Below, in pieces: positions 42,945 through 52,836 of a DNA stretch of 64,000 nucleotides. Positions within the stretch are counted from its first letter, which is position 1. Every line of letters starts with the position of its first letter. Source of the stretch: Qipengyuania sp. JC766 (GTDB lineage: Bacteria; Pseudomonadota; Alphaproteobacteria; Sphingomonadales; Sphingomonadaceae); contig NZ_JBFEFL010000001.1 in assembly GCF_040717445.1 (NCBI RefSeq), positions 2,118,001-2,182,000 on the forward strand, written 5' to 3'. The notes below the pieces were generated by a model that had not been told where the DNA came from, did not search any database, and was given only the letters and a program-made list of their open reading frames with translations. The translations under genes were made by a program, and so were the position numbers.

Positions 42945-43582
42945 GGTAATTCTCCGGCTCGAATCTGGCCTCTACCCACAATGATTCCGGCGTCCGCCGA
43001 GGTCAACGACTGTTTCACGTGAAACACTTGCTGAAGTCGCTCGGGAAGAGCTCTGATTTCTTGCTCCGCAGATCGCCCCTTGGGCAACACCCAAGCCGTT
43101 TCGGATGTGGAGAAGCGAGCGGACAACTTGAGCAATTTTGCGAGCGGTGCGAATGCCCTTGCGGATATCACTCCGGCGTCCTGCCGTGGGACGGTCTGGA
43201 GCCTTGATGCCTCAATGGATACATTCGGCAGTTGCAGGCGGGCGACCATTTGGACCAGCCAGTTGGTGCGCTTTTGTCGCTCCTCGATCAGAACGAATTT
43301 TAGTTCAGGTCGCATGACCGCGAGTACCAATCCGGGCAGGCCCGGACCCGAGCCGAGATCCAGCCAAGGGGATGTTCCACGTGAAACATGCTCCAAAAGC
43401 TGCGCGCTATCGGCGATATGGCGTTGCCAGATGATTTCGACGGTAGGTTCCGCGATCAGGTTCTGGTTCCGGTTCTCCGCTATCAGACCGTCAACCAACC
43501 TTCCCAGATTGGCAAAAGCCGATACGTTGCAGAGAGCGCGAACGTAGTCGCGCGCCTGTTCTTCGGATTGGATGGTACTCAC
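42941..43582 (-). CDS. rsmG: 16S rRNA (guanine-527-N7)-methyltransferase
   Basis: S-adenosylmethionine-dependent methyltransferase (GidB) of 213 aa that modifies G527 of 16S rRNA. Class I fold with the SAM loop [12 protein letters not shown] and the acidic strand LIEERQKR. The coding sequence contains two parS palindromes, so it also carries segregation sites. Overlaps four bases with mnmG and with parA. Confidence 0.95.
   Translation of the reverse strand: MSTIQSEEQARDYVRALCNVSAFANLGRLVDGLIAENRNQNLIAEPTVEIIWQRHIADSAQLLEHVSRGTSPWLDLGSGPGLPGLVLAVMRPELKFVLIEERQKRTNWLVQMVARLQLPNVSIEASRLQTVPRQDAGVISARAFAPLAKLLKLSARFSTSETAWVLPKGRSAEQEIRALPERLQQVFHVKQSLTSADAGIIVGRGQIRAGELP
43011..43026. other. parS site 1 (ParB binding)
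   Basis: TGTTTCACGTGAAACA, a perfect 16-bp parS palindrome, near the 3' end of rsmG. Confidence 0.95.
43373..43388. other. parS site 2 (one mismatch)
   Basis: TGTTCCACGTGAAACA, one base off the perfect palindrome, inside rsmG, 362 bp from site 1. Confidence 0.88.
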
Positions 43583-45441
43583 GCCGCCTGGTCGTTTCGC
43601 CGGCGGGCCTGCACCAGGATCGCGGCGAGTGCGGATGGCGTGATCCCGGCGACCCGGCTCGCTGCGGCCATGTCTTGCGGCCTTGCGTTCGAAAGCCGTT
43701 CGACCATCTCGTTGGAAAGCCCCGGGACGGTCGTATAGTCGAAATGGCGTCCCAAAGACACGGCCATGCCCGATTGGAGGTCGCGCAGTTCGGCGTCCTG
43801 TCGAACCAGATATGGCTCATAAAGAGCGTCCTCTGCCAGCTCCTCCATGACCGAACTGTCCAAATTAATATCCCCGAGCAGGGGTGCAATCGATTCGGGC
43901 GTCACACTTTCGAGCCGCAACCAATCCTTCAGGCTTCGTCCCGGCTGATCGAGGCGCACGTCGATTTCCGCGTCCTTCAGTTCCTTGGCCGTGGCGGTAC
44001 GTGCCAGCCCTTTCCGCAATGTCGCTGTCGCCTCGGCACGCCGCTCGAACCAGCGCCTGCGTTCGTCGCCAATGCATCCCGCTCCGATGCCAAGCGGCGT
44101 GAGCCTAGTATGCGCATTGTTCGCTCTCAGCCGGAGGCGATACTCCGCCCGAGCGGTGAGCATGCGATAGGGTTCGCTCACCCCATGAAGCGTGAGATCG
44201 TCGATCATGACTGCGATATAGGAGTTGCTCCGGTCGAGGGCCGGCGCTTGGGTATCGCATTCAGCCGCGGCTGCCGCGAGTCCCGCGACGAGCCCTTGCG
44301 CAGCCGCTTCCTCGTACCCGGTTGTGCCGTTAATCTGACCCGCACAATATAGGCCGGGTATGGCTTCCACCTGAAGGGAACTGTCGAGCGCTCTCGGATC
44401 GATGTGATCGTACTCGACCGCATAGCCCGGGACCGCCATTTCCACGTGTTCGAGCCCCGGCATGGCGCGAAGCATGTCATGCTGCACATCGACTGGCAGC
44501 GATGTACTGATGCCATTGGGATATATCAGTGGGCTATCCAGCGCTTCGGGCTCCAGGAAAATCTGGTGCCCGTCCCGATCTCCGAAACGATGGATCTTGT
44601 CTTCGATCGACGGGCAATAGCGCGGGCCCGCCGCCCCGATCGCACCCGAAAACAATGGCGAACGATCGAGGTTCTTCCGGATGATCTCGTGCGCCGCTTC
44701 GGTCGTTCTGGTGATCGCGCAAAACAGTTCCGGATTCTTCCGCCGCTTCGTCAGCGGCGACATGGTCCAGTCATTGGCCTCGGACGGCTGAACATCCAGT
44801 TGCGCCCATTCGATTGTCCGCCCGTCGAGGCGTGGCGGGGTACCGGTCTTTAGCCGGGCGAGCGGCAAATCCGCCTCGCGCATTTGCAGCCCTAGGCGCG
44901 ATGCAGCCGCTTCGCCGATCCGCCCGCCTTCGAAACGCTCTTCGCCGCGGAACAGCTTGCCGCCCAAAAATGTGCCTGTGCAGAGGATGACACGCGGCGC
45001 GGAGAGGAGCGTGCCGTCGGAAAGCTCCAGGCCGCCGACCCGGCCGCCTTCGAGCCGGAGAGCCGCAACCTCACCCTCGACGACCACGAGTCCCTCCTGC
45101 GTCGCGACGAAGGACTGAACGCTTTCGCGAAAGAGGCGCCGATCCGCCTGGATGCGGGGGCCCCATACGGCGCTTCCCTTCGAGCGGTTGAGCATTCGGT
45201 AGTGTATCGCCGCTGCGTCGGCCGCCCGGCCGATCACGCCGTCCAGCGCATCGACCTCGCGCACAAGATGGCCCTTTCCGAGCCCGCCGATGGCCGGATT
45301 GCAGCTCATCGCGCCGACGGTGTCTTTGTCGAACGTGACCAACGCTGTCGCCGCGCCCATGCGCGCCGCCGCACGTGCGGCTTCGACGCCGGCGTGGCCG
45401 CCGCCGACAACAAGGACCTGAAATTCGTTCATGGGCGCCAT
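43579..45441 (-). CDS. mnmG: tRNA uridine 5-carboxymethylaminomethyl modification protein MnmG
   Basis: FAD protein (GidA) of 620 aa that works with MnmE to modify U34 of tRNAs. The N-terminal FAD loop [20 protein letters not shown], the region around [19 protein letters not shown] and the C-terminal helical domain are intact. ATG 45441 is used; ATG 45432 (MNEFQVLV) is an equally likely start by family comparison. Separated from mnmE by a 54-nt spacer carrying parS site 3. Confidence 0.96.
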   Translation of the reverse strand: MAPMNEFQVLVVGGGHAGVEAARAAARMGAATALVTFDKDTVGAMSCNPAIGGLGKGHLVREVDALDGVIGRAADAAAIHYRMLNRSKGSAVWGPRIQADRRLFRESVQSFVATQEGLVVVEGEVAALRLEGGRVGGLELSDGTLLSAPRVILCTGTFLGGKLFRGEERFEGGRIGEAAASRLGLQMREADLPLARLKTGTPPRLDGRTIEWAQLDVQPSEANDWTMSPLTKRRKNPELFCAITRTTEAAHEIIRKNLDRSPLFSGAIGAAGPRYCPSIEDKIHRFGDRDGHQIFLEPEALDSPLIYPNGISTSLPVDVQHDMLRAMPGLEHVEMAVPGYAVEYDHIDPRALDSSLQVEAIPGLYCAGQINGTTGYEEAAAQGLVAGLAAAAAECDTQAPALDRSNSYIAVMIDDLTLHGVSEPYRMLTARAEYRLRLRANNAHTRLTPLGIGAGCIGDERRRWFERRAEATATLRKGLARTATAKELKDAEIDVRLDQPGRSLKDWLRLESVTPESIAPLLGDINLDSSVMEELAEDALYEPYLVRQDAELRDLQSGMAVSLGRHFDYTTVPGLSNEMVERLSNARPQDMAAASRVAGITPSALAAILVQARRRNDQAA

Positions 45442-45478
45442 TTACGCCTGTTGGTTTAAGCGGTCAAAGACTGTCGGA

Positions 45479-45494
45479 CGTTTCACGTGAAACA
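45479..45494. other. parS site 3 (one mismatch)
   Basis: CGTTTCACGTGAAACA, one base from consensus, in the 54-nt spacer between mnmE and mnmG. Confidence 0.9.
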
Positions 45495-45495
45495 C

Positions 45496-46773
45496 CTACT
45501 TGCCGATGCAGAACCGCCCGAACAGATGGTCCAGCATCGCCTCGGTAGACTTGAGCCCGAGGATCGCGTCGCATGCCGAAAGACACTCGCGCAGGTTCTC
45601 GGCAACCAGCAGAAGGTCGCTACCGTCCTCCGCTCGCTCCAGCGCACCCCGCGCCACAACGAGATGCGCGCGTTGTCTTTCGTTCCACGCATTACGTCCC
45701 TGTGCCGGGACGAGCGAGCTTCCGGCTTGCTCGGCGATCCGAAGGAGAAGATCCTCGACGCCCCGTCCGGTCCTGGCCGACACGACGACATCCGCGGCCG
45801 ACTTTCGCGGCGTATCGGGGAGATCGGCCTTCGGCTCTACCTCCCATGCGCCCGTCGGACCCTCGCCTTCCGGACCGAGCCACAGAACAAGATCCGCCTT
45901 GGCCAGTTGATCGCGCGCCTTGGAAATGCCGATGCCTTCCGCCTCGTCGGCCACGTCGTCGCGCAGGCCCGCCGTGTCGGAGAAGACCACCGGTACGCCG
46001 CGGATACTGACCGGTCGCTCCAGGACGTCCCTTGTAGTGCCCGGGCTCGCCAGTGCGATAGCGACGTCTTCGCCTATCAAAGCATTGAAGAGGCTGGACT
46101 TTCCGGCATTTGGCGGGCCGGCGAGGACCACGCGGTAACCGTCGCGCATACGCTCCGCCCTCGGCGCGTCCAGTTCTGCCGCTATTTCGCCCGCAAGAGC
46201 CGACACATCTTCGCGGAAGGATTGCGGCAGCTCGCTCACATCGTCCTCGTCCGAAAAGTCGAGGATGCTTTCGACTGTTGCGGACAGGGTCAACGCCCGT
46301 TCGCGCCAGCCGTGGACCTTCCGGGAGATGACCCCGCCGACCGCCGACATCGCCGCGCGGTGCTGCAATTCGGTTTCCGCTTCGAGCAGGTCGGCCAGCC
46401 CTTCCGCTTCGGCCAAGTCCAGCCGGCCGTTGGCGAACGCGCGGCGGGTGAATTCCCCTGGCTCCGCCTTCCGAAGGCCCGGTAGTGTCGCGAGCGCCTG
46501 TTCCACGACGGTTACGACCGCCCTACCCCCGTGCAAATGCAGCTCCGCGCAATCCTCACCCGTTGCCGAGGCCGGACCGGGAAACCACAGGACCAGCGCG
46601 CGGTCGAGGACCTGACCGTCCGCTCCCGCCAGCGTCCTGAGCGATGCGTGGCGCGGCTGCGGCAGACTGCCGGCGAGCGCTTTCACGGCGGAGCCGGCGT
46701 CAGGCCCCGTAATGCGCATGACGGCGATCGCGGCCGGGGGGCTGCCGCTCGACAGGGCGAAGATCGTGTCCAT
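45496..46773 (-). CDS. mnmE: tRNA modification GTPase MnmE
   Basis: GTPase (TrmE) of 425 aa, partner of MnmG. N-terminal folate-binding domain (1-118, starting DTIFALSSG), helical domain and inserted G domain with GPPNAGKSS, the G2 loop SPGTTRD and G3 DTAG, and the C-terminal CIGK with the catalytic Cys (422-425). ATG 46773 gives the family N-terminus. Follows the DUF6489 gene by 29 nt. Confidence 0.96.
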   Translation of the reverse strand: MDTIFALSSGSPPAAIAVMRITGPDAGSAVKALAGSLPQPRHASLRTLAGADGQVLDRALVLWFPGPASATGEDCAELHLHGGRAVVTVVEQALATLPGLRKAEPGEFTRRAFANGRLDLAEAEGLADLLEAETELQHRAAMSAVGGVISRKVHGWRERALTLSATVESILDFSDEDDVSELPQSFREDVSALAGEIAAELDAPRAERMRDGYRVVLAGPPNAGKSSLFNALIGEDVAIALASPGTTRDVLERPVSIRGVPVVFSDTAGLRDDVADEAEGIGISKARDQLAKADLVLWLGPEGEGPTGAWEVEPKADLPDTPRKSAADVVVSARTGRGVEDLLLRIAEQAGSSLVPAQGRNAWNERQRAHLVVARGALERAEDGSDLLLVAENLRECLSACDAILGLKSTEAMLDHLFGRFCIGK

Positions 46774-46802
46774 CGTCAGGCGCGGGTAACGCGGGTGCGC
46801 AA

Positions 46803-47063
46803 TCAGTCCTTCGACCTGGCCGGCTTGTCCCCGGTGGCAGGTCCGGTCGCCGCATCCAGGAAGGTCTGGAACAGCTTGAAGCCCACCTGCCCCATGGGGG
46901 CGAGCTGGCGCGCGAACTGCTGCATCTGTTCGGGGTTGGCCGCCCCCTTCATCGCATTGGTCACGGCATCCATGTAGACGTCGTTCGCCTTGCCAACGTC
47001 CGGCAGACCCATGAAGGCGCGCGCCTCTTCGGGCGTGCAATCGATTTCCACTTGGACCTTCAT
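46803..47063 (-). CDS. DUF6489 family protein
   Basis: Conserved 86-aa protein of unknown function: MKVQVEIDCTPEEARAFMGLPDV at the start, followed by a helix with NAMKGAANPEQMQQFARQLAPMG. ATG 47063 has GGAGAAA upstream. It directly precedes mnmE and is divergent from the dienelactone hydrolase. The family is common in Sphingomonadales, often next to mnmE in this cluster. Confidence 0.82.
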   Translation of the reverse strand: MKVQVEIDCTPEEARAFMGLPDVGKANDVYMDAVTNAMKGAANPEQMQQFARQLAPMGQVGFKLFQTFLDAATGPATGDKPARSKD

Positions 47064-47154
47064 GGCGTTTTCTCCGTTATCGTGGTGTCCATGACCGCAT
47101 TTGGGCACGAATTTCCCTGCCCGCAAGCACGACCGACCAAGGAGAGAACCCCCG

Positions 47155-47853
47155 ATGACCGCCAACACGCAGATTTCCACGCTCGACCAAGACGGCGAGT
47201 TCGCCGCCTATGTCGCTCGCCCCGAAAGCAAGCCGCGCGCGGCGATCGTCGTGATACAGGAGATCTTCGGCATCAACGCCGGCATCCGTCGCAAGTGCGA
47301 CCTGCTGGCGGAAGACGGCTATCTCGCCGTCGCACCCGACCTGTTCTGGCGTCTCGAGCCGGGCATCGAGCTCGATCCGGACATCGAACCGGAATTCCAG
47401 CGCGCGCTCGACCTGATGGGCAAGTTCGACCAGGACATGGGCGTCCGCGATATCGAGGCCGCCATCGAATGGGCGCGCGACGACATGGAAGAGGGCAAGG
47501 TCGGCGCGGTCGGCTACTGCCTCGGCGGGCGGCTCGCCTACATGACCGCCGCACGGACCGGTTCGGATGCAACCGTCGGTTACTATGGCGTCGGCATCGA
47601 CGAACTGCTGCGCGAAAAGGACGCGATCGCCAATCCGCTGATGCTGCATATCCCGACGGAGGACGGCTTCGTCGACAAGGACACGCAGAAAGCGATGCAC
47701 GAAGGGCTGGACGACCACCCCAAGGTGACGCTGTACGATTACGAAGGGCTCGACCACGGCTTCGCGACCGAGTTCGGGGAGCGGCGCAGCGAGGAAGCGG
47801 CGCAGCTGGCGGACAAGCGCACGGCCGAGTTCTTCGCAAAGCATCTGGGCTGA
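47155..47853 (+). CDS. Dienelactone hydrolase family protein
   Basis: Alpha/beta hydrolase of 232 aa. Catalytic Cys in GAVGYCLGGRLAY (family GxCxGG), Asp in the TEDGFVDK area and His in GLDHGF. ATG 47155 has GGAGAG. Probably hydrolyses a lactone or ester; no aromatic-ring genes adjoin it, so its substrate is unknown. An FMN protein follows after 10 nt. Confidence 0.88.
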   Translation: MTANTQISTLDQDGEFAAYVARPESKPRAAIVVIQEIFGINAGIRRKCDLLAEDGYLAVAPDLFWRLEPGIELDPDIEPEFQRALDLMGKFDQDMGVRDIEAAIEWARDDMEEGKVGAVGYCLGGRLAYMTAARTGSDATVGYYGVGIDELLREKDAIANPLMLHIPTEDGFVDKDTQKAMHEGLDDHPKVTLYDYEGLDHGFATEFGERRSEEAAQLADKRTAEFFAKHLG

Positions 47854-47863
47854 TACCCGTCCC

Positions 47864-49453
47864 ATGCGCGCGCTGACGCCCTGGCGGTTCATCATCCCGT
47901 CGGGCCTGCTGGTCCTGACGGCCCTGGCAATCTGGCTGGGGCCGGTCTGGCTCGCAGTCGTCCTCGGCGCCCTCACCGCGCTGGCGCTGTGGGATTTCGT
48001 GCAGCGGCGCCATACCTTGCGACGCAATTTCCCGCTGATCTCCCGGGTTCGTTGGCTGATGGAGGACCTGCGGCCCTTCGCGCAGGCCTATGTGGTGGAA
48101 GACGACCTCGACGGGCGTCCCTTCAACCACCAGGAGCGCAGCCTGATCTACGCCCGCGCCAAGGGGGAGCTGGACAAGCACCCGATGGGGACGGAGCTGG
48201 ACGTCTATTCGGACGAGTACGAATGGCTCAGCCACTCCATCGTGCCGAACGATCGCGCACCCGATACCTGGCGGACCACGATCGGCGGGCCCGATACGCG
48301 CAAGCCCTACAATTCCGCCCTGCTGAACATTTCGGCGATGAGCTTCGGCTCGCTTTCCGCCCGTGCGATCGAGGCGCTCAACCTGGGCGCCGCGATGGGC
48401 GATTTCGCGCACAATACGGGCGAAGGCAGCATCAGCAAGTACCACCTGGCCCATGGCGGCGACCTGATCTGGGAAATCGGGTCGGGCTTCTTCGGGTGCC
48501 GCACGGACGATGGCGGTTTCGATGCGGGCCGGTTCGCGTCCAACGCTACGCGCGACGTGGTGAAGATGATCGAGATCAAGCTGAGCCAGGGTGCCAAGCC
48601 GGGGCATGGCGGCGTCCTGCCGGGGGAAAAGGTGACGGCCGAAATCGCCCGGGCGCGCGGCGTGCCCGAAGGCAAGACAGTCACCTCGCCCGCGGCCTTC
48701 TCCACCTTCGCCACCCCGATCGAATTGCTCGAATGGCTGGCACGCCTGCGTGAACTGTCGGACGGCAAGCCGGTCGGCCTCAAGCTGTGCGTGGGCAAGC
48801 CGCACGAGGTGTTCGCTCTCGCCAAGGCCATGCTGGAAACCGGCATCACGCCCGATTTCATCACGGTGGACGGCGCGGAAGGCGGAACCGGTGCCGCACC
48901 GCTGGAACTGTCGAACAGGGTCGGCATGCCGCTGCGCGAAGGGCAGATCTACGTGCGCAACGCACTCGTCGGCACGGGACTGAAGGACAGGGTCCACCTC
49001 GCCGCTTCGGGCAAGATCTATTCCGGCGCTCAGATGGCCGCAGCCTACGCGCTGGGGGCGGACTGGTGCAATGCGGCGCGTCCCTTCATGTTTGCGCTGG
49101 GCTGCGTGCAGTCCATGCAGTGCCATACGGATCATTGCCCCACCGGAGTCGCCACCCAGCAGGCCTGGCGCCAGAAGGGCCTGGTGGTGGAGGACAAGGG
49201 ACCGCGCGTGGCGCGCTTCCAGCAGCAGACGCTCAAGTCGCTGCGCGAAATCGTGGTCGCGATGGGTCTTTCGTCACCATGGGAAATCGAACCGCGCGAC
49301 TTGCGCGAACGGCTCAACGGGGCGCGCAGCGACGCGATGAATGCGATCTACACCTTTGCGGAGCCGAACCAGCTGCTCGAAGACCCCGATTCGCTCGCCT
49401 TCGCGCATCACTGGCACGGCGCGCGGGCCGATACCTTCAAGCGAATGAGCTGA
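47864..49453 (+). CDS. FMN-binding glutamate-synthase-family membrane protein
   Basis: A 529-aa protein with two N-terminal membrane helices (about 7-47) and a C-terminal domain of the glutamate synthase FMN/central-barrel type (about 140-490): NISAMSFGSLSARAIEALNLGA, the FMN-site GAEGGTGAAPLELSN and the Fe-S region CVQSMQCHTDHCPTGVATQ with three Cys. It lacks the glutaminase and GATase parts, so it is not a whole glutamate synthase. The reaction is unknown; some relatives act in archaeal-type and signalling roles. Confidence 0.87.
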   Translation: MRALTPWRFIIPSGLLVLTALAIWLGPVWLAVVLGALTALALWDFVQRRHTLRRNFPLISRVRWLMEDLRPFAQAYVVEDDLDGRPFNHQERSLIYARAKGELDKHPMGTELDVYSDEYEWLSHSIVPNDRAPDTWRTTIGGPDTRKPYNSALLNISAMSFGSLSARAIEALNLGAAMGDFAHNTGEGSISKYHLAHGGDLIWEIGSGFFGCRTDDGGFDAGRFASNATRDVVKMIEIKLSQGAKPGHGGVLPGEKVTAEIARARGVPEGKTVTSPAAFSTFATPIELLEWLARLRELSDGKPVGLKLCVGKPHEVFALAKAMLETGITPDFITVDGAEGGTGAAPLELSNRVGMPLREGQIYVRNALVGTGLKDRVHLAASGKIYSGAQMAAAYALGADWCNAARPFMFALGCVQSMQCHTDHCPTGVATQQAWRQKGLVVEDKGPRVARFQQQTLKSLREIVVAMGLSSPWEIEPRDLRERLNGARSDAMNAIYTFAEPNQLLEDPDSLAFAHHWHGARADTFKRMS

Positions 49454-49465
49454 GCCGGACTGGGG

Positions 49466-49855
49466 TCAGTTCAGGACGGCGAAATTCAGCACCGACTGGC
49501 GCAGGTGCCCGTCGAAGCGTTCCGGCAGCAGTCCTGCGATTTCCTCGCGCCGCCGGTCGCGGTCGTGGTTCAACGAGATGCGCTTCATCGCCCAGTCGGG
49601 AAAGGTGCGATCCTCGACTCGGGCATCGTCGATCTTCACGATCCCGCTGTGGCGCGGATCGGACCCGATACGTCGCATGAGCGCGTTGAGATCCTCGCTC
49701 GCCCCCTCGAGGACCTGCAGGAAATTGCGGCCGTTGTAGAGGAGGAAACCGGTGATCCCAACATGGGCGTTTCTGCGCATGGCCGACTGGAGGATAGCGT
49801 CCACATTCGCTTCCTCCAGCGCCTCGGCCGTGCTGATGTAGGCAATCCTGATCAT
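49466..49855 (-). CDS. Short BLUF-domain blue-light photoreceptor
   Basis: FAD-binding blue-light sensor of 129 aa, a single domain without an output domain. The signalling residues are conserved: Tyr6 (IAYIS), Asn29 (RRNAHVGITGFLL) and Gln47 in NFLQVLEG. Short BLUF proteins act through partners. It starts 24 nt after the rho stop on the same strand with no terminator, so it may be co-transcribed with rho. Convergent with the FMN protein gene. Confidence 0.9.
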   Translation of the reverse strand: MIRIAYISTAEALEEANVDAILQSAMRRNAHVGITGFLLYNGRNFLQVLEGASEDLNALMRRIGSDPRHSGIVKIDDARVEDRTFPDWAMKRISLNHDRDRRREEIAGLLPERFDGHLRQSVLNFAVLN

Positions 49856-49879
49856 TGCGACTGAACCCGACTGAGCGCC

Positions 49880-51145
49880 CTACTGGTTCATCGTGTCGAA
49901 GAAATCTTCGTTGGTCTTGGAATCCTTCATCTTGTCGAGGAGGAATTCCATCGCGTCGATCGTGCCCATCTGCATGAGGATGCGGCGAAGGACCCACATC
50001 TTGGACAGCTTGTCTTTCTCGACCAGCAGCTCCTCCTTGCGGGTGCCGGACTTGCCGACATCCAGCGCCGGGAAGATGCGCTTGTCGGCGACCTTGCGGT
50101 CGAGCACGATTTCGGAGTTACCCGTGCCCTTGAATTCCTCGAAGATGACTTCGTCCATGCGGCTGCCGGTATCGATCAGCGCGGTCGCGATGATGGACAG
50201 CGATCCGCCTTCCTCGATATTGCGTGCCGCACCGAAGAAGCGCTTGGGACGCTGCAGCGCGTTCGCGTCGACACCGCCCGTCAGCACCTTGCCCGAGGAC
50301 GGCACCACGGTGTTGTAGGCGCGGCCGAGACGCGTGATCGAATCGAGCAGGATCACGACGTCCTTCTTGTGCTCGACCAGGCGCTTGGCCTTTTCGATCA
50401 CCATTTCGGCGACCTGCACGTGGCGCTGCGCCGGCTCGTCGAAGGTGGAGGAAATGACTTCACCGTTCACGGAACGCTGCATGTCGGTCACTTCTTCCGG
50501 CCGTTCGTCGACCAGCAGGACCAGCAGGAAGACTTCCGGATGGTTGTCCGTGATCGCCTTGGCGATGTTCTGCAGCAGCACGGTCTTACCGGTTCGCGGC
50601 GGCGCGACGATCAGTGCGCGCTGGCCCTTGCCCTGCGGGCTGATGAGGTCGATCACGCGGGCCGACTTGTCCTTCACCGTCGGATCGAGCGTGTCGAGGT
50701 TGAGCTTCGATTCCGGGTAGAGCGGCGTGAGGTTGTCGAAATTGGTGCGCATGCGCACCTGCTGCGGATCCTCGTAATTGACCGTGGCAAGGCTGGTCAG
50801 CGCGAAATAGCGCTCCCCTTCGCGCGGGGCGCGGATCTCGCCTTCGACCGTGTCACCGGTCCTGAGGCCCCATTTGCGGACCTGGTTGGGCGACACGTAG
50901 ATGTCGTCCGGTCCGGCGAGGTAGTTCGCTTCCGGGCTGCGCAGGAAGCCGAAGCCGTCCTGCAGCACCTCGATGGTGCCGATGCCCATGATCTTCTCTT
51001 CGTATTCCTCGTCCTCCGCCAGTTCGCGAAGGATGCAGAACATCAGGTCCTGCCGCCGCATGGTGCCGGCCGCTTCGACCCCGAGTTCCTCGGCCATGGA
51101 GACCAGTTCGGCGGGCGCTTTCGCTTTGAGTTCTTTGAGATGCAT
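49880..51145 (-). CDS. rho: Transcription termination factor Rho
   Basis: RNA-dependent ATPase of 421 aa, hexameric. The N-terminal RNA-binding OB fold (50-120: [23 protein letters not shown]) and the ATPase domain with [11 protein letters not shown] (Walker A) and [10 protein letters not shown] are intact. In many bacteria the leader is autoregulated; the 184-nt gap to hemJ is long enough for that, but no element was identified. Confidence 0.97.
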   Translation of the reverse strand: MHLKELKAKAPAELVSMAEELGVEAAGTMRRQDLMFCILRELAEDEEYEEKIMGIGTIEVLQDGFGFLRSPEANYLAGPDDIYVSPNQVRKWGLRTGDTVEGEIRAPREGERYFALTSLATVNYEDPQQVRMRTNFDNLTPLYPESKLNLDTLDPTVKDKSARVIDLISPQGKGQRALIVAPPRTGKTVLLQNIAKAITDNHPEVFLLVLLVDERPEEVTDMQRSVNGEVISSTFDEPAQRHVQVAEMVIEKAKRLVEHKKDVVILLDSITRLGRAYNTVVPSSGKVLTGGVDANALQRPKRFFGAARNIEEGGSLSIIATALIDTGSRMDEVIFEEFKGTGNSEIVLDRKVADKRIFPALDVGKSGTRKEELLVEKDKLSKMWVLRRILMQMGTIDAMEFLLDKMKDSKTNEDFFDTMNQ

Positions 51146-51329
51146 GATTCAGGTAATTTTCCGATAGGTAGGACGGCCGGATCGATCGATGGGCTTGGAG
51201 AAAGCGGATCGAGGCGCAGGACTTGGAAGGGCGCCGGTTCCGGATACGGGGTTGCAGATACTCGCTTGGCGAAGGGCCGTCAATCGACCTCGGCGGGCCA
51301 CGATGGTTTGCGCGGGGGCCGCCTCGGGG

Positions 51330-51779
51330 TCAGAAGGGCTTCACCACCGCCAGGATGACGATCAGCGCCGCGGCGACGGCCGGGACTTCGCCCCACAGCC
51401 GCAGCTGCCGGTCCGTCAGCGGACGTTCGCCCCGCGCCATCTTCTTGGCCTGCACGACCATCCAGCCGTGATACCCGCTCAGCGCCAGCACCAGCAGCAG
51501 CTTCGCATGGAACCAGCCCATGGTGTAGGCGCCGATCGCGACCATCATCAGCAGGCCGAACGTCCAGACGATGATGAGGCTGGGCGTCAGGATCATCTTG
51601 CGCAGCAGGGCGCTGCGCCCGGCCCAGAGCGCCTCTTCCTCGGACCCGGGCGCGCTGGGATGCATGTAGACCAGCTGGCGCGGGAGCATGAACAGGCCCG
51701 CCATCCAGAAGATCACAAAGATGATGTGCCCGGCGGTCAGCCAGCCTGCGGCGTAGATCTGGAAGAGAGCGTCCTGCAT
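51330..51779 (-). CDS. hemJ: Protoporphyrinogen oxidase HemJ
   Basis: Membrane protoporphyrinogen IX oxidase of the HemJ type (149 aa), with four helices. Conserved features: GWLTAGHIIFVIFWMAGLFMLPR near the start (His18), and HAKLLLVLALSGYHGWMV in the middle. It replaces HemG/HemY in most Alphaproteobacteria. Follows hemE by 31 nt, which confirms its place in haem synthesis. Confidence 0.92.
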   Translation of the reverse strand: MQDALFQIYAAGWLTAGHIIFVIFWMAGLFMLPRQLVYMHPSAPGSEEEALWAGRSALLRKMILTPSLIIVWTFGLLMMVAIGAYTMGWFHAKLLLVLALSGYHGWMVVQAKKMARGERPLTDRQLRLWGEVPAVAAALIVILAVVKPF

Positions 51780-51810
51780 GGTGCCGATCTAGGAAACGCG
51801 AGGGCCCGCG

Positions 51811-52836
51811 TCACCCCTCCTCCTGCCGGACGATCCGCAAAAGCTGCTCGACATGCGCGACAGGTGTGCGCCGGTCGATCCCGTGGCCCAGGTTGAGGAC
51901 ATGCGGCCGCCTGGAAAACGCCGCCAGGATATGGCGCGCCCGCCGGTCCAGCGCCTCGCCGCCCGCCAGCAGCAGAAGCGGATCGAGATTGCCCTGCACC
52001 GGCAGGTCGGGCGGCAGGATCGCCGCGGCCCATTCGGGATCGATCGTCTCGTCTATCCCGAGCGCATCGACTCCCGTTTCCAGCGCGTAGAGCGGCAATT
52101 TCTCGCCCGCACCTTTCGGGAAACCGATCACCGGGACGTCCGGATGGCTCGCGCGGATTTCCGACACGATGCGCCGCGTGGGTGCGATCACCCAGCGCGC
52201 GAACTCATCGGGCGCGAGGCTCCCGGCCCAGCTGTCGAACAGCTGCACCGCTTCCGCGCCCGCATCGATCTGGCCCCGCAGGTAGCCGATCGTGCGATCC
52301 GCGATCCGGTCGATGATCGCCTGCATCGCAGCGGGGTCGCGATAGGCGAGCGAGCGCGCATCGTGCTGGTCCCGGCTGCCCTCGCCAGCGATCATGTAGG
52401 TCGCAACTGTCCACGGACTGCCGGCGAACCCCAGCATCGTCACATCGTCCGGCAGGCGCTGGCGACACAGGCGGACGGTCTGGTAGACCGGATCGAACCG
52501 TTCGGGATGTTCGGTCAGCGCATCGAGCGGTTCATCGACAAGTCGCGGACACAATCTGGGCCCCTCGCCGGCCAGGAATTCCAGGTCCTGGCCCATCGCA
52601 TGGGGGACGATCAGGATGTCCGAAAACAGGATCGCGCCGTCGAAACCGAACCGCCGGATCGGCTGCAGGGTCACTTCGGCAGCCGCCTCGCTATCGTAGA
52701 CGAGGTCCAGGAAACCGCCCTTTTCCGCCCGCAAGGCACGATATTCGGACAGGTAGCGCCCCGCCTGGCGCATGAGCCAGACGGGCGGGATTTCGCATCG
52801 CTTTCCGCGCAGCGTATCGAGGATCGGACCGGGCAT
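51811..52836 (-). CDS. hemE: Uroporphyrinogen decarboxylase
   Basis: Converts uroporphyrinogen III to coproporphyrinogen III in the cytoplasm. The 341-aa protein has the signature PPVWLMRQAGRYLSEYR at residues 17-33, and the internal FSDILIVPHAMGQDLEF. It is the first gene left of the origin, transcribed away from it, with its promoter in the AT-rich side of that gap. Confidence 0.97.
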   Translation of the reverse strand: MPGPILDTLRGKRCEIPPVWLMRQAGRYLSEYRALRAEKGGFLDLVYDSEAAAEVTLQPIRRFGFDGAILFSDILIVPHAMGQDLEFLAGEGPRLCPRLVDEPLDALTEHPERFDPVYQTVRLCRQRLPDDVTMLGFAGSPWTVATYMIAGEGSRDQHDARSLAYRDPAAMQAIIDRIADRTIGYLRGQIDAGAEAVQLFDSWAGSLAPDEFARWVIAPTRRIVSEIRASHPDVPVIGFPKGAGEKLPLYALETGVDALGIDETIDPEWAAAILPPDLPVQGNLDPLLLLAGGEALDRRARHILAAFSRRPHVLNLGHGIDRRTPVAHVEQLLRIVRQEEG

